Source: JANXUC01 sp043749225 (GTDB lineage: Bacteria > Acidobacteriota > Terriglobia > Terriglobales > Acidobacteriaceae). Taken from it: a stretch of DNA of 28,866 bases. Shown here piece after piece: positions 1 through 9,484 of this stretch. The stretch lies in contig JAYVEP010000171.1 in assembly GCA_043749225.1 (NCBI GenBank), forward strand, positions 1 through 28,866. Direction: 5' to 3'. Both the position numbers and the translations under genes were made by a program. The notes beneath the pieces were generated by a model. That model searched no databases. It was not told where the DNA came from and worked only from the letters and a program-made list of their open reading frames with translations. The first letter of the stretch is position 1. Every line of letters starts with the position of its first letter.

Positions 1-205
1 TCAACACGAGAATGATTCGGAAGTCTGGATACTTCGCAAGCGTCTTCGAACTCCGTCCGGTTTCGCGATGCCACGACTCTTGCTGGCGGAGTTGCTCAAC
101 TTCCTTCTGCAAGTCGAATTGCAGTAGCGGTTCAGCTAACTGCGGCAGTCTGTTCAAGGCCTTACTGCCCTCGCCTGGATGGCAAACGCTAGGGTTCGTA
201 GTCAT
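1..205 (-). CDS. Cupin-type small protein, N-terminal part (runs off the left edge)
   Basis: The minus strand encodes 68 residues from ATG at 205 with no stop before the window edge. The start is set by a GGAGGT ribosome site about 6 bases upstream. The sequence contains the motif GRSSKTLAKYPDFRI and is identical at 46 of 68 positions to the product starting at 10350 on the plus strand. Acidobacterial cupin-fold proteins of about 115-120 residues carry this N-terminal segment before the sugar-binding-like barrel. The codon cut by the edge begins with A, as expected for the Met that follows at this point in the paralogue. This copy shows no duplication at the site where the paralogue is broken. 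Function is unknown; a small-ligand or metal-binding cupin is likely. Confidence 0.6.
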   Translation of the reverse strand, partial: MTTNPSVCHPGEGSKALNRLPQLAEPLLQFDLQKEVEQLRQQESWHRETGRSSKTLAKYPDFRIILVL

Positions 206-579
206 GCAACACCTCCGTACGTCTGAAAGCCTAAGCGTCAAATCAACGCTGCTTCTATATCGATGGGGCAGTCGTTCGCGCCGGTCGAGACCACTCTCCA
301 TGCTGGATGATCGAAGCCGTTTGTTCTTGTGACAGCATTGATGATCGACGATGCACCAACTAAAGAATGGTCAACATGGCACAGTTTCCCGCCGAAGATG
401 AATGTGAGCATTATTGACCGGATCGGTTAGATCTCGACTTGGTACAGTTGAGTGCAAAGCCGTTCGCCGCGTTGACGAAGCAGCATTGTCGCGAATGGAT
501 GACGAGAATTGCAGCGATAGCGATGGGATTCCGGCGGTTGAAACGGAACACGGTTCAAACACTCTGTAAGGAGGTAGCC
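206..579. other. Divergent intergenic region
   Basis: This 374-base stretch separates the minus-strand cupin gene from the plus-strand reductase, so it should carry promoters for both. Short open frames exist but none has a ribosome site or a recognisable product. The only clear signals are the Shine-Dalgarno sequences at each end. Confidence 0.5.
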
Positions 580-1323
580 ATGGCTATCGAGGCGGTCCCG
601 ATGGTAGGTCACTGGTCCAAGCTGATGCGTCGAGAAGAAGTTGCCGAAGGTACTATGGCCTTTCATTTCGAGAAGCCTCCTGGATTCGACTTCAGCCCAG
701 GTCAGTATGCGGACGTGACACTTCGCAACCCTAAAGAAACCGACACAGAGGGAAACACACGCACCTTTTCCATCGCAAGTCCTCCATTTGAAAACGAGCT
801 AATTTTCACCACCCGAATGCGAAACACGGCGTTCAAGCGCTCGTTGAAGAACATGGCGCTAGCCACGGAAGTGCAGATAAGCCCCGCCGCAGGCTCCTTC
901 ACCCTACACAAGAATCCGCCAAAGCCAGCAGTGTTCCTCGCAGGCGGAATCGGCATTACACCTTTTCACAGCATTGTGCGGCAGGCGGACTGGGACCGGC
1001 TTCAGCAAGAGTTATACCTGTTCTATTCCAATCGGCGGCCAGAAGACGCAGCTTTCCTAGACACTCTGCAGACCTTGGAGACGACGAATCCCAATTTCCG
1101 CTTGATCTGCACCATGACAGAAATGTCCAAGTCGAAGAAAGAATGGAAAGGCGAGACGGTTCTGATAGACAAGGACATGCTGTCCAGGCATCTCGCCGTC
1201 CTGCAGGGACCTATCTACTACATTGCCGGGCCTCCTACCATGGTGGCGGCTATAAAGAAGACGCTGGTGAGCGCCGGGGTTGAAGAGGATGACATTCGGG
1301 CGGAAGAATTTTCTGGCTATTGA
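580..1323 (+). CDS. FAD-binding ferredoxin-NADP-reductase-family oxidoreductase
   Basis: This 247-residue protein has the two-domain FNR fold and no iron-sulfur domain. The FAD-binding motif RTFS lies at residues 61-64, after a beta-barrel start containing PGQYADV. The nucleotide-binding motif GGIGITP follows at about 122-128. The C-terminal half has YIAGPPTMV, which matches the NAD(P)H end of the family, and the protein ends in EEFSGY. The frame is open further upstream, but ATG 580 follows a strong AAGGAGG at a spacing of 5 bases, so it was chosen. The role would be electron transfer between NAD(P)H and a separate partner such as a ferredoxin or oxygenase. No partner gene adjoins it. A relic of transaldolase follows 70 bases later. 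Confidence 0.85.
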   Translation: MAIEAVPMVGHWSKLMRREEVAEGTMAFHFEKPPGFDFSPGQYADVTLRNPKETDTEGNTRTFSIASPPFENELIFTTRMRNTAFKRSLKNMALATEVQISPAAGSFTLHKNPPKPAVFLAGGIGITPFHSIVRQADWDRLQQELYLFYSNRRPEDAAFLDTLQTLETTNPNFRLICTMTEMSKSKKEWKGETVLIDKDMLSRHLAVLQGPIYYIAGPPTMVAAIKKTLVSAGVEEDDIRAEEFSGY

Positions 1324-1393
1324 GATACCGAGATGGCGGGCTGCCGCTGCCTGACTCCGGGTGCTGGTCTCGCTGACGCCTGGAGAGAAAACT

Positions 1394-1598
1394 ATGAACG
1401 CACTAAAACAACTCAGGACTGTGGGCAATCCATCTGGCTGGATTACATCGTCGCGATCTGATCACGAGCGGTGAGCTCCATCGACTAGTGAAAGACTTGC
1501 ATGGTGGATCCAGCAATTCGACCATCTTCGATAAAGCAATTATGGGAGAATCTCCTACGACGATGAACTGCACTTGCAGTCGTCGGCGGAGCCTGACT
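1394..1598 (+). pseudogene. tal: Transaldolase relic (N-terminal fragment, several frameshifts)
   Basis: Starting at ATG 1394, pieces of the transaldolase N-terminus appear in successive frames: MNALKQLRTV, then GQSIWLDYI, then DLITSGELHRLVKD, then STIFDKAIMG, and possibly YDDELHLQ. In intact enzymes of the pentose phosphate pathway these blocks are contiguous and begin with exactly this MN-LKQL start. At least two single-base losses (in GTGGGCAATCC and in ATCGTCGCG) separate the first three blocks. The usual T-S-N-P-T motif is degraded to SSNST, and no sequence resembling the catalytic lysine region follows. Only about 55 of more than 350 codons remain. It is non-functional. Confidence 0.65.
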
Positions 1599-1828
1599 GC
1601 GGCGCCTGTCAAACAAAGAGCCGGCGGAACTCCACGTCGAATTGAAAGGCTTCTTATAGCGCTGAGCGTCGGTCAGCCAAGATCAGCAGAAACGAAAAGC
1701 TGCCTTTTCGAAAAAGCTGTGAGTAGTTTCGACGAACAGGGTGTCCATTTTTGCAAACGCGACCTTACCGCAAGGTTGATCAGCATCCTTGCGCGACCCG
1801 TTCCGGAGTCGATAGGAGGGCACTTTTT

Positions 1829-2419
1829 GTGAGACCTATGAAGGTAAGTACCGCAGGCGAAGATTTTCGCGTCGTGTGTCTGGGAGGTTCGGCTGGGGGA
1901 TTGCAAGCATACATGGATATTCTGCGAAACTTGCCCGTGGACACGGACATGGCCTTTGTGATCGCTCCGCACCGAAGGCTTGAGAACGCGCATTTGCTAC
2001 CGCAACTCCTCGCCACGGTGACAAAAATGAACGTTGTGGAGGTTGAAGAAGGCATGCGCCTTGAACCAAATCAGGTTTTTGTAATGCCGCCTCGCATGGA
2101 CTTGACCATGACCGAAAATGTATTTCATTTGCGGACAACATCGCGGCCGCCGGGTTGGCCTAAAACGATCAACATCTTCCTCTGTTCGCTGGCGGAGGCG
2201 ACCGGACCGCGCGCGGTGGCCGTGATTCTCTCCGGCTTGGACCACGACGGCAGCGCCGCTCTGAAGGCTATCAAGGACGCCGGTGGGTTGACGTTTGCGC
2301 AATCCGACGCATCATTTCCCGACATGCCGCGCCACGCGGTGGAGACCGGCCACATCGATTATTTGCTGCCAGCTGCCGAAATCGCAATAAAGTTATTGGC
2401 TTTAGCGCACGAACGTTAA
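1829..2419 (+). CDS. cheB: Stand-alone CheB-type methylesterase domain protein
   Basis: The product (196 residues) is a CheB catalytic domain with no receiver domain. The predicted triad is visible: Ser21 in GGSAGG, His48 in IAPHRR and Asp140 in LSGLDHDGS, in the order and spacing of CheB. CheB hydrolyses glutamyl methyl esters on chemoreceptors. GTG 1829 was chosen because AGGAGGG lies 8 bases upstream; the in-frame ATG at 1838 would be 17 bases away. No chemoreceptor or cheR gene is adjacent, and the other CheB domain in the window belongs to the kinase ending at 5249. It probably acts in a non-chemotactic methylation or sensory circuit. Without a receiver it cannot be switched on by phosphorylation in the usual way. 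Confidence 0.88.
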   Translation: MRPMKVSTAGEDFRVVCLGGSAGGLQAYMDILRNLPVDTDMAFVIAPHRRLENAHLLPQLLATVTKMNVVEVEEGMRLEPNQVFVMPPRMDLTMTENVFHLRTTSRPPGWPKTINIFLCSLAEATGPRAVAVILSGLDHDGSAALKAIKDAGGLTFAQSDASFPDMPRHAVETGHIDYLLPAAEIAIKLLALAHER

Positions 2420-2679
2420 AGGCCGGCTAATACGGAGTTGGTAATTCTATTCCCTGGCATTCCTCACAGCGTGACCGCAGGCCTCTTGCTTGCCCTGCAA
2501 AATAGTTCCGACGAGTGATCAATTCTGAACAGATCAGTGGTCTTCACGTGACGTATTTTGAAAGTTCGCGAGCTTCCGTACATTTTAGACAGATTGCCAG
2601 AGTTGCTGGAAGCGCCACCACGCTTCAACGCAAAGATAGCGAATGCGACCGCGGATCAGGAAAAGAATGAGGAGTTTCA

Positions 2680-3549
2680 ATGCCATACATCGTGGTTGGT
2701 CAGGAAAATTCAGGCAACATCAATCTCTACTACGAGGACCACGGTGCTGGTGAACCCGTTGTTCTGGTCCACGGTTGGCCACTGAGTGGGGCCTCATGGG
2801 AAAAGCAGGTGCCAGCCCTGCTCGGTGCTGGTTATCGAGTCATTACCTACGACCGACGGGGATTCGGTAAGTCGAGTCGGCCTGTCTCGGGCTACGAGTA
2901 CAACACTCTCGCTGCGGATATGGAGAAGCTTCTAACCAAACTCGACCTTCGCGACGCAACCTTGGTTGGGTTTTCCATGGGGGGAGGTGAGGTGGCCCGG
3001 TATTTGGGCGCCTACCCTAGCAAGCGCGTGAAGAAAGCGGTCTTCATCTCATCGATTACGCCATTCTTGCTCAAGACGGATGAAAATCCCGAGGGCACTG
3101 CTAGCGCTGTTTTCGACGGAATCGAGAAAGCTATCACTGCGGACCGTCTGGCATTTCTTTCTTCCTTTCTTGCAGACTTCTACAACTTTGACGTTCTAGG
3201 TGGCCAGCGCGTTAGCAGCCAAGTCGTTCAGTCGAATTGGAACGTCGCAGCCGACGCCTCTCCCACGGGTACTTTCGATTGCGTCGCAGCCTGGTTGACC
3301 GACTTCCGAAAAGATCTCGCAGGAATCGAAATTCCCACGTTGATCATTCACGGCGACGCAGACCGAATTCTCCCGTTCACCGCCACCGGCAAACGGACCC
3401 ATGCGCTCGTGAAGGGGAGTGAGTTGCTGGTTGTAAAAGGCGGCCCTCACGGCATCGCTTGGACGCACGCCGACATAGTGAACCAAGGGTTGTTGACCTT
3501 TCTCGGGGCGGAAAGAGACGCTCTCAAAGAGCAAGAGAAAGTTGCGTAA
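2680..3549 (+). CDS. Alpha/beta hydrolase, non-haem chloroperoxidase/arylesterase family
   Basis: This is a 289-residue alpha/beta hydrolase. The oxyanion motif HGWPLSG starts at residue 31, the nucleophile is Ser99 in GFSMGGG, the acid is Asp228 in HGDADRILP and the base is His257 in GGPHGIAWTH. The HGWPLSG...YDRRGFG...GFSMGGGEVARY signature matches cofactor-free haloperoxidases and related esterases. These hydrolyse esters and can make peracids from acetate and peroxide. There is no signal peptide, so it is cytoplasmic. The start follows GGAG at a suitable distance. It appears to stand alone: 260 bases separate it from cheB and 274 from the next gene. Confidence 0.9.
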   Translation: MPYIVVGQENSGNINLYYEDHGAGEPVVLVHGWPLSGASWEKQVPALLGAGYRVITYDRRGFGKSSRPVSGYEYNTLAADMEKLLTKLDLRDATLVGFSMGGGEVARYLGAYPSKRVKKAVFISSITPFLLKTDENPEGTASAVFDGIEKAITADRLAFLSSFLADFYNFDVLGGQRVSSQVVQSNWNVAADASPTGTFDCVAAWLTDFRKDLAGIEIPTLIIHGDADRILPFTATGKRTHALVKGSELLVVKGGPHGIAWTHADIVNQGLLTFLGAERDALKEQEKVA

Positions 3550-3593
3550 TCGGAACAAAAAAGAACGGAAGTAGTCGTTGCGGATTGGGGCCT

Positions 3594-3627
3594 GCCTCCC
3601 ATTCATGCGTGTGCATCGGTGGGAGGC
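3594..3627 (+). terminator. Long hairpin after the hydrolase gene
   Basis: An 8-bp perfect stem (GCCTCCCA / TGGGAGGC) encloses a second 4-bp stem (ATGC / GCAT). It begins 45 bases after the hydrolase stop. No U-run follows, so intrinsic termination is uncertain; it may instead stabilise the mRNA 3' end or bind a regulator. Confidence 0.4.
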
Positions 3628-3823
3628 TTCGCTCAAGCTTTAGTCCTATTTCCCTCCAAGAATTTTCGTCGAATGAGGATCGCTCGAAAGGGCGTGCCGC
3701 ATGTCTCGCACCTTCGGATGGACTGTTCAAAATCTGCCACAGGAATGGTCCAGAGACGAAATGTGCGGCGTAGTCGGATCCGCATAGGCAAGTGCTTACT
3801 CGACGAAACAAAGGAGGACGTCG

Positions 3824-4114
3824 ATGGCAGTGAAAAGACTCTCTGAACAGAAGATTGCTGGAGAAATGCGGAATCTCAGTGGATGGCGTCTGCTGAACGG
3901 AAGCTTGCACCGAGTTTTCAAATTCAAAGACTTCCCGCAAGTGTGCGGATTCATGACGCGGGTCGCACTGGCAGCCGAGAAAATGGATCATCATCCGGAC
4001 TGGTCGAATTCATGGAACAAAGTGAAGGTTGATCTATGCACCCACGACGCGGGCGGTCTGACGAAAAACGACGTCGGCCTGGCAACGAAGATCCAGCAAA
4101 TTTACCGAGCGTGA
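3824..4114 (+). CDS. Pterin-4a-carbinolamine dehydratase (PCD/DCoH family)
   Basis: This 96-residue protein has the family length and the signature EKMDHHPDW at residues 52-60, followed by THDAGGLTKNDVGLA. The paired histidines and the downstream T-H-D segment form the active site. The enzyme dehydrates 4a-hydroxytetrahydropterin, recycling the cofactor of aromatic amino acid hydroxylases, and is also proposed to help molybdopterin metabolism in bacteria. ATG 3824 follows AAAGGAGG at a good distance. No phenylalanine hydroxylase gene is in the window, so its partner is unknown. Confidence 0.9.
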   Translation: MAVKRLSEQKIAGEMRNLSGWRLLNGSLHRVFKFKDFPQVCGFMTRVALAAEKMDHHPDWSNSWNKVKVDLCTHDAGGLTKNDVGLATKIQQIYRA

Positions 4115-4440
4115 GCTTTGGACTGACTGAGGTTCACCGCGGCGCTAAAACATGACTGTCTTTCAAAATTAGCCCGATTCAATACAAGAATTCTGTACAG
4201 TCGCCGCGCATGTGGCTCTCAGTCCATGGCGCAAAACTGGTCCGACTTTACGGACTGAGGTATCGATGAACAAGGACGAAGAGAAAATGCTCGGTTCTCC
4301 CACTGTCCAGAAATCCGAGGCGGTTCTTCTCGCGAGGGAATGAACGGATCGCAGCTTATCCCGGAGAAAGAAGCATTGGAACTCAAATTCTTAGAGCTCG
4401 CTGCTGCACCCACCACCCTTTGTCCGTTTTTACCCGCGCT
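4115..4440. other. Intergenic region between convergent genes
   Basis: This 326-base stretch lies between the dehydratase and the end of the truncated Crp gene. No convincing coding frame, terminator with a U-run or RNA gene was seen. Confidence 0.4.
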
Positions 4441-4885
4441 TTAGTCAGGCTGGTTGTGGAGAACAACAGTGAGAAGTGAACTGTGGACCTGCAAGCCTTC
4501 GGTGCCGTAGTCAAGGAAACCCAACTTCCTGAATCTGTTCATGAAGAAGCTCACCCGCGACCGGGTTGTACCCACCATCTCTGCGAGGCTCTCCTGACTG
4601 ATCTTAGGGATTACAGTCGCCGCCTTGCCATCCTTTCCGAAGTGAGATAGCAAGAGCAGAATTCGAGCTAGTCTTTTTTCACCGGAGCTAAACAGTTGGT
4701 CAACCAAGTCAGCTTCGTATCGGAGGTTCCGCGATAATAAATATGCCGTAAACATATCGGACAATTTATGTTCGCGGCTAAGCGCAAGGGTCATTGCTTT
4801 CTTGTCGATTCGCATAAGTTCGCACTCTGTCATTGCGGTTGCAGAGCCCAAGCGCAGCCGCGCGGAGAGGAGTCTGGAGCAGATG
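4441..4885 (-). pseudogene. Crp/Fnr-family regulator lacking most of its N-terminal sensor domain
   Basis: The minus strand encodes the last part of a cyclic-nucleotide-binding domain (SATAMTECELMRIDKKAM) and the complete C-terminal winged helix. The DNA-recognition region reads ISQESLAEMVGTTRSRVSFF, followed by MNRFRKLGFLDY, as in Crp/Fnr relatives of Acidobacteriota. Homology stops near 4885. The sensor barrel and the GEGC-type segment that should precede it are missing. The frame stays open to a GTG at 4968, but that part is antisense to another gene fragment and has no ribosome site. The retained helix-turn-helix might still be made as a truncated protein, but a deletion or rearrangement relic is more likely. 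Confidence 0.65.
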
Positions 4886-5128
4886 TCGGTGGCGGCTACT
4901 ATGGGGCCAGACCAACAAGCCTTGCAGTTGCTCAAGAATGAATTTGCCAATTTGCGAGCCTGGGACACTCAGACCCAAGCGGCTATCCAGGTGCTCAATG
5001 CGGAACAGACGGTCAATCCGAACGCAAAGCAGGACGACCCGCTGCTGGCGAAAATTTCCGAATGCGGCAATTTCCTGAATGGAATGATGGTCAGCCGCGA
5101 GTTTGCCGACAACGCAAGTTGTCATTGA
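4886..5128 (+). pseudogene. Unknown protein, C-terminal fragment adjoining the truncated Crp gene
   Basis: The plus strand encodes a plausible soluble helical tail with segments ALQLLKNEFANLRAWD, AAIQVLNAEQ and DDPLLAKISECGNFL, ending FADNASCH before a stop at 5126-5128. Composition looks protein-like, but the frame runs back into the antisense of the Crp relic and has no ribosome site or proper start. I do not recognise the family. The simplest reading is that two genes facing each other lost their 5' parts at a shared junction near 4885. Confidence 0.35.
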
Positions 5129-5248
5129 GTTGGCTGTCGCTCTCTGTAAGTCTTCCCGTAGAATGCCGCCTGCCAGGAACTTAAAATCAAAATCCCAAAC
5201 AAGAAAGCGGTGAACCGTAAGGGAAAGGACAACTCCAGGTGAAGGGAG

Positions 5249-8200
5249 CTAATCGCGATTCGATTTCTTCGCGGCGTTGGAAGCCGCTACTGGAATAACC
5301 GCGCGGACAGCGGTTCCGTTCCCACTGGATTCGATTTCCAATCGGCCACCCAGCTCGCGCATTCTTTCGCGCATACCCGTGAGACCAATCCCCGCCCCAG
5401 CCCCCGTAAGGTTGAATTGGGCAAGTAGTTCCTGGTTGATGCCTTTGCCGCAATCTTTGATCTCGAGCTTGGCTTCCCCCGCGCTGATGTCGAAAAGAAC
5501 GTCCACCGAAAGACTCCCAGCGTGGCGATGAACATTGCTCAGACTGGCCTGGAGCACCCGGAAGAGGGGAAGTTCAACGGAGCGCGGCAAGCGTTGGGAA
5601 TCGCTCGAAGACTCAAGATTCACCTGGATGCCGCTCCGTCGGGAAAACTCTTCGATGTACCATTTGGCGGCGGAGGCGAACCCGAGCTCATCTAGAAGCG
5701 GCGGGTGCAACAAATGCGAAATCGTGCGTGTTTCATCTATGCAATGGTCCAGAGACTTCAACACTTGAGACAGAATTTCAGTCTGTTTTCCCGGCACGTC
5801 GCCTTGCTGCACTCGACTAATACCCATTTTCATGCTGGCCAGGTGCTGGCCTAGGCTGTCGTGCAACTCGCGAGAAAGATTCCGATGCTCTTCATCTTGC
5901 ATGTTCAAGACCTTGAGGGAGAGGTGCCGCACCGAGGCAGTCCGCGCTTCAATTCGCTTCTCCAGAACCTGTTCAGCCTGTTTTTGGTCGTCAATGTCGG
6001 TATTGGAACCAATCCACATCATGGTGTTGCCTTTGGTATTGCGCATCGCGTGGGCTCGGCTTAAGTGCCAGCGGTACAAGCCATCGGCGCGGCGAAACCG
6101 GTGTTCAAACATGAATGGTTCCCCAGTATCGATGGCGTGCTGCCACTGCCGAACGTTTTCCTCGACATCCTCGGGATGGACGAACTGAGTCCAACCCCAG
6201 TCGCGAATCTGCTCGAACGAGAGACCGGCAAACTCCAGCCACTGTTGGTTGAAGTAGTCGATGTCGCCAGCGGGCGTCGCAGTAAAGATTTTTTGCGGCA
6301 TGGACTCCGCCATGAAGCGGAAACGCTCGCTGGCTACGCGGACGTTTTCTTCCGCCCGCTTGCGCTCGGTGATGTCATCGATGGCAAGCACCATGAGCGG
6401 TTCGTCGCTATGTCCATCCTCAATGCGCCGGGCATTCAGCAACATCATTTTCCAGCCCAAGCCTGGGAAGTCGTGTTCAACTTCAAAGTCCAGCAAGGTG
6501 GCGCCATGCGCAACAACTTCCCCCAAAGCCGCTCGCAGCTTAGGTATTCTCCACTGCCCGTTACCCAAGTCAAAAAGAAATCGTCCTTTTGTTTGATCGA
6601 GGCTCACGGCAAAGTTTGCCAGGAATGACTTGTTCGCATACTGCACCTTCAAATCCTCGTCGAGAACCAGGATCGGCTCGCGTAGTGTTTCCAGCGTGTC
6701 TTCCACAAAGTCTTTGGATTTTTGGAGGCGTTTGCTCGATTTTTTCGCCACATCAATATCCGACAGCACGACGACAGCTCCATCGATCTTGTCGTCCGTC
6801 GTCCGGTAAGGCCGAATTTGCAGGGAATACCAGTGCTCTTTTTTATCCTGCACTTCCAATTCACAGGGCGTGAGCGTGTTGATAACGCTGGCAATCAGTT
6901 GATCCAGGTCGGGCACATTGATGTCGGATCGGATATCTCCAATCGGACGCCCAATATCGGAAGGAAGCACTTTAAAAATCTTGGCGGAAGCATCCGTCAA
7001 GCGCCGGATGCGCAGACCGCGATCCACCATCACAACCGGCAAACTCGTGCTGGCGAGGACGTTGTTCAGATCGCTAATGGCCCGGTCAAGGTCCACATTC
7101 CGGTTGTGGAGTTCGTCATTGACGGTGTTCAGTTCTTCGTTGGTCGACTGCAGCTCTTCCTGCGATGTCTCCAGCTCCTCATTCGTGCTCTGTAGTTCTT
7201 CATTGGCCGACAGTATCTCTTCATTGGCGGACTGGTATTGCTCGTCACTGGCTTCCTTGGACTCAACGAGGGAGCGAAAATGTTCCTCGCTAGTGGTGAC
7301 CTTTCGCCGTAGCTCTGCAATCTCTTCTTTCGTTGCGGGGCCCGCGGCACGCAATTTCCCCCCGCGTTTCACCTGGGCTGGAACCGTAGGTGCGGCCGAT
7401 TCAAAAACGATCAAATATTGATGATTTTCTCTGGAAGCCCGAAGTGGTTCCACGGAAATATTCACACACTGAGGCAGGCCATTATGTAGGAACTCCACAG
7501 ATTTTCGTTGTACCGGCACCTGATTCTTCCTGGCTTGGTTCAGCGCAGTCCGCAGTTCTGCAACTAACTCTTTCTTTACAAGCTTCAAAAGGTTTAGGGT
7601 GGCCCGTCCAGGACCCAGTTCGATAAAGTTGCCCACGTCACCACGAATCTGCACGACCTCCATATTTTCATGGATGACGACGCCGGGCGGCGCATACCTT
7701 TTCAAAACAATGCCGTCGGCCTCCTGTTGCTGATCTACCTCCAGCAAGGCATTGCGGAGTTCTTTGGCCGCAGGCGCTGTGGCTGTTTCGCGAGGGTAGT
7801 GGTTTGCGGAAAAATCATAGTGCAGCCGATTTTTCGCTACCTTCTTCATGAAAATCTTGTGTTTCTTGTCGACGGGAGCGAACAAAGCCGGGAATGCGGC
7901 AGCGCTTTCCGCGTTCCCGAGGAGCAGGAAGCCAGAAGGTCGCAGCGCATAATGCAAAAAGGGCATGACTTTCTTCTGTAACTCGGACCCCAAATAGATC
8001 AGCAAGTTGCGGCAAACGACAAGGTTCATTTGGGAAAACGGTGGGTCTTCAACTAGATTCTGTTTGGCAAAGACACACAGGTCTCGAACGCTTTTACTGA
8101 CCCGGTATCCGCCCTCCACTTTCGTGAAGAAGCGCCGCAAGCGCGCTGGCGAAACCTCCTGCGAAATCGCTTCTTCATAGATTCCCGCGCGCGCCTTTCC

Positions 8201-9436
8201 AACCCCGCGCGCATTGGCGTCTGTACCGAAAAATTGGATCTGAAAACTGGAGGCCTTCTCGCCTAGATATTCGAGCAGGACGATGGCTAGAGAGTAAGTC
8301 TCTTCTCCGGTCGAACACCCAGGTGCCCAAATTCTTAAAGTTCCCTTGTTCGTCTTGTCCTTGGCGATAGCCGGGAGTACCTTGCGCTTTAAGGTTGCGA
8401 AGACTTCAGGATCGCGGAAAAACCTTGTCACAGGTATGAGCAGATCCTGGCAAAGCAGTTCCGTTTGCTCCGGATGTTTTTCCAGGTACACCGCATAATC
8501 GCTGACCTTTTCGATTTTATGGCTGGCCATGCGCCGGAGCGTTCGTCGTTGGATGGTGCCAGGTTTATATTTCGAGAAGTTGACGCCGTCGTTCTTCCGT
8601 AGCAGGGCGAAAATCTTGTCAAAGTTACCGGCCGACACCTTGCGTTCTGTGACGCCCGTGCTCTGGGTGAGTGCCGGTGGAAGGCTCAGCGCAGGATGCC
8701 AGCCGATCGTCGCGAGCTCTCGTCCGATCTTGTCGGGTGGCAGGATAAAATCGACAGAACCCGAGGCCATGGCACTGTGGGGCATGCCGGAGTACTTGGC
8801 CGACTTTTCTTCCTGCGCAAACGTAACGCCGCCTTCGGCTTTGATCGCGGCCAAGCCACGCGTTCCGTCGGACGCGGTCCCCGACAAAACCACTCCAATA
8901 GCCCGACTGTTTCGGGCTTCCGCCAGAGATTGCATGAAGAAATCAATCGGCGTATGCAAACCCGGTCCCGCCGTGCGTGGCGTGAGCTGGAGGCGCAGCG
9001 CCAAGATTCCCATGTTCACATTCGGAGGAATGACGTAGACATGATTGGCTGCAACGGTTGTACCGTGCTTTGCTTCCACGACTGGCATCTTGGTGCTTTT
9101 CGCCAGCAGCTCCGACAACAGACTGCGGTGCTTGGGGTCCAAGTGCTGGATGAATACAAATGCCATGCCGGTGTCGTCCGGCAGCGCGCGCAGCAACTGC
9201 GTGAAAGCCTCTAATCCGCCAGCCGACGCGCCTACCGCAACAATGGCAAAGGCTTCTCCCTGGCCCGACTTTTCCATACCGTTTGGTACGACGGGATTGA
9301 GTTTCGATGGGGTTTTTAAAGAGGAAGTCGCCCGCTTTTTCGTTGTGTCCTTGCGCAGGCGAGTGGGCACGAGCGTTCTCTTTTCCAGGAGGAACCCATC
9401 TGAGATTAGGGCAATACCGAGGGCTGGGCGACTCAT
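5249..9436 (-). CDS. CheB-CheR-coiled coil-PAS-histidine kinase fusion
   Basis: The protein has 1395 residues. A CheB methylesterase domain spans about 62-240, with Ser71 (GASAGG), His98 (FIQHLD) and Asp190 (TASDGT). A CheR methyltransferase domain spans about 268-540, with the SAM motif GCSTGEETYS at 373. A long coiled coil at about 704-790 repeats S-A/T-N-E-E-L units. Three PAS/PAC modules follow (about 790-895, 905-1025 and 1035-1150). A NarL-type kinase core follows, with phospho-acceptor His1192 (RELHDSLGQHL), N box NVHRHAG, G1 box DCGKGI and G2 box GIGLTGMRERM. The protein thus couples methyl-transfer domains to a cytoplasmic two-component sensor. ATG 9436 has a poor ribosome site; Met54 is an alternative start. 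The receiver gene 48 bases upstream probably shares its operon and could be its partner. Confidence 0.9.
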   Translation of the reverse strand: MSRPALGIALISDGFLLEKRTLVPTRLRKDTTKKRATSSLKTPSKLNPVVPNGMEKSGQGEAFAIVAVGASAGGLEAFTQLLRALPDDTGMAFVFIQHLDPKHRSLLSELLAKSTKMPVVEAKHGTTVAANHVYVIPPNVNMGILALRLQLTPRTAGPGLHTPIDFFMQSLAEARNSRAIGVVLSGTASDGTRGLAAIKAEGGVTFAQEEKSAKYSGMPHSAMASGSVDFILPPDKIGRELATIGWHPALSLPPALTQSTGVTERKVSAGNFDKIFALLRKNDGVNFSKYKPGTIQRRTLRRMASHKIEKVSDYAVYLEKHPEQTELLCQDLLIPVTRFFRDPEVFATLKRKVLPAIAKDKTNKGTLRIWAPGCSTGEETYSLAIVLLEYLGEKASSFQIQFFGTDANARGVGKARAGIYEEAISQEVSPARLRRFFTKVEGGYRVSKSVRDLCVFAKQNLVEDPPFSQMNLVVCRNLLIYLGSELQKKVMPFLHYALRPSGFLLLGNAESAAAFPALFAPVDKKHKIFMKKVAKNRLHYDFSANHYPRETATAPAAKELRNALLEVDQQQEADGIVLKRYAPPGVVIHENMEVVQIRGDVGNFIELGPGRATLNLLKLVKKELVAELRTALNQARKNQVPVQRKSVEFLHNGLPQCVNISVEPLRASRENHQYLIVFESAAPTVPAQVKRGGKLRAAGPATKEEIAELRRKVTTSEEHFRSLVESKEASDEQYQSANEEILSANEELQSTNEELETSQEELQSTNEELNTVNDELHNRNVDLDRAISDLNNVLASTSLPVVMVDRGLRIRRLTDASAKIFKVLPSDIGRPIGDIRSDINVPDLDQLIASVINTLTPCELEVQDKKEHWYSLQIRPYRTTDDKIDGAVVVLSDIDVAKKSSKRLQKSKDFVEDTLETLREPILVLDEDLKVQYANKSFLANFAVSLDQTKGRFLFDLGNGQWRIPKLRAALGEVVAHGATLLDFEVEHDFPGLGWKMMLLNARRIEDGHSDEPLMVLAIDDITERKRAEENVRVASERFRFMAESMPQKIFTATPAGDIDYFNQQWLEFAGLSFEQIRDWGWTQFVHPEDVEENVRQWQHAIDTGEPFMFEHRFRRADGLYRWHLSRAHAMRNTKGNTMMWIGSNTDIDDQKQAEQVLEKRIEARTASVRHLSLKVLNMQDEEHRNLSRELHDSLGQHLASMKMGISRVQQGDVPGKQTEILSQVLKSLDHCIDETRTISHLLHPPLLDELGFASAAKWYIEEFSRRSGIQVNLESSSDSQRLPRSVELPLFRVLQASLSNVHRHAGSLSVDVLFDISAGEAKLEIKDCGKGINQELLAQFNLTGAGAGIGLTGMRERMRELGGRLEIESSGNGTAVRAVIPVAASNAAKKSNRD

Positions 9437-9484
9437 AACTTATATCAGAAAAGCCATTGCGTTAACACAATAACGAATATCCGT

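Noticed and set aside
5277..9473. Many long plus-strand frames opposite the large kinase gene
   Set aside because: They have no ribosome sites or family motifs and mirror the codon pattern of the kinase on the other strand.
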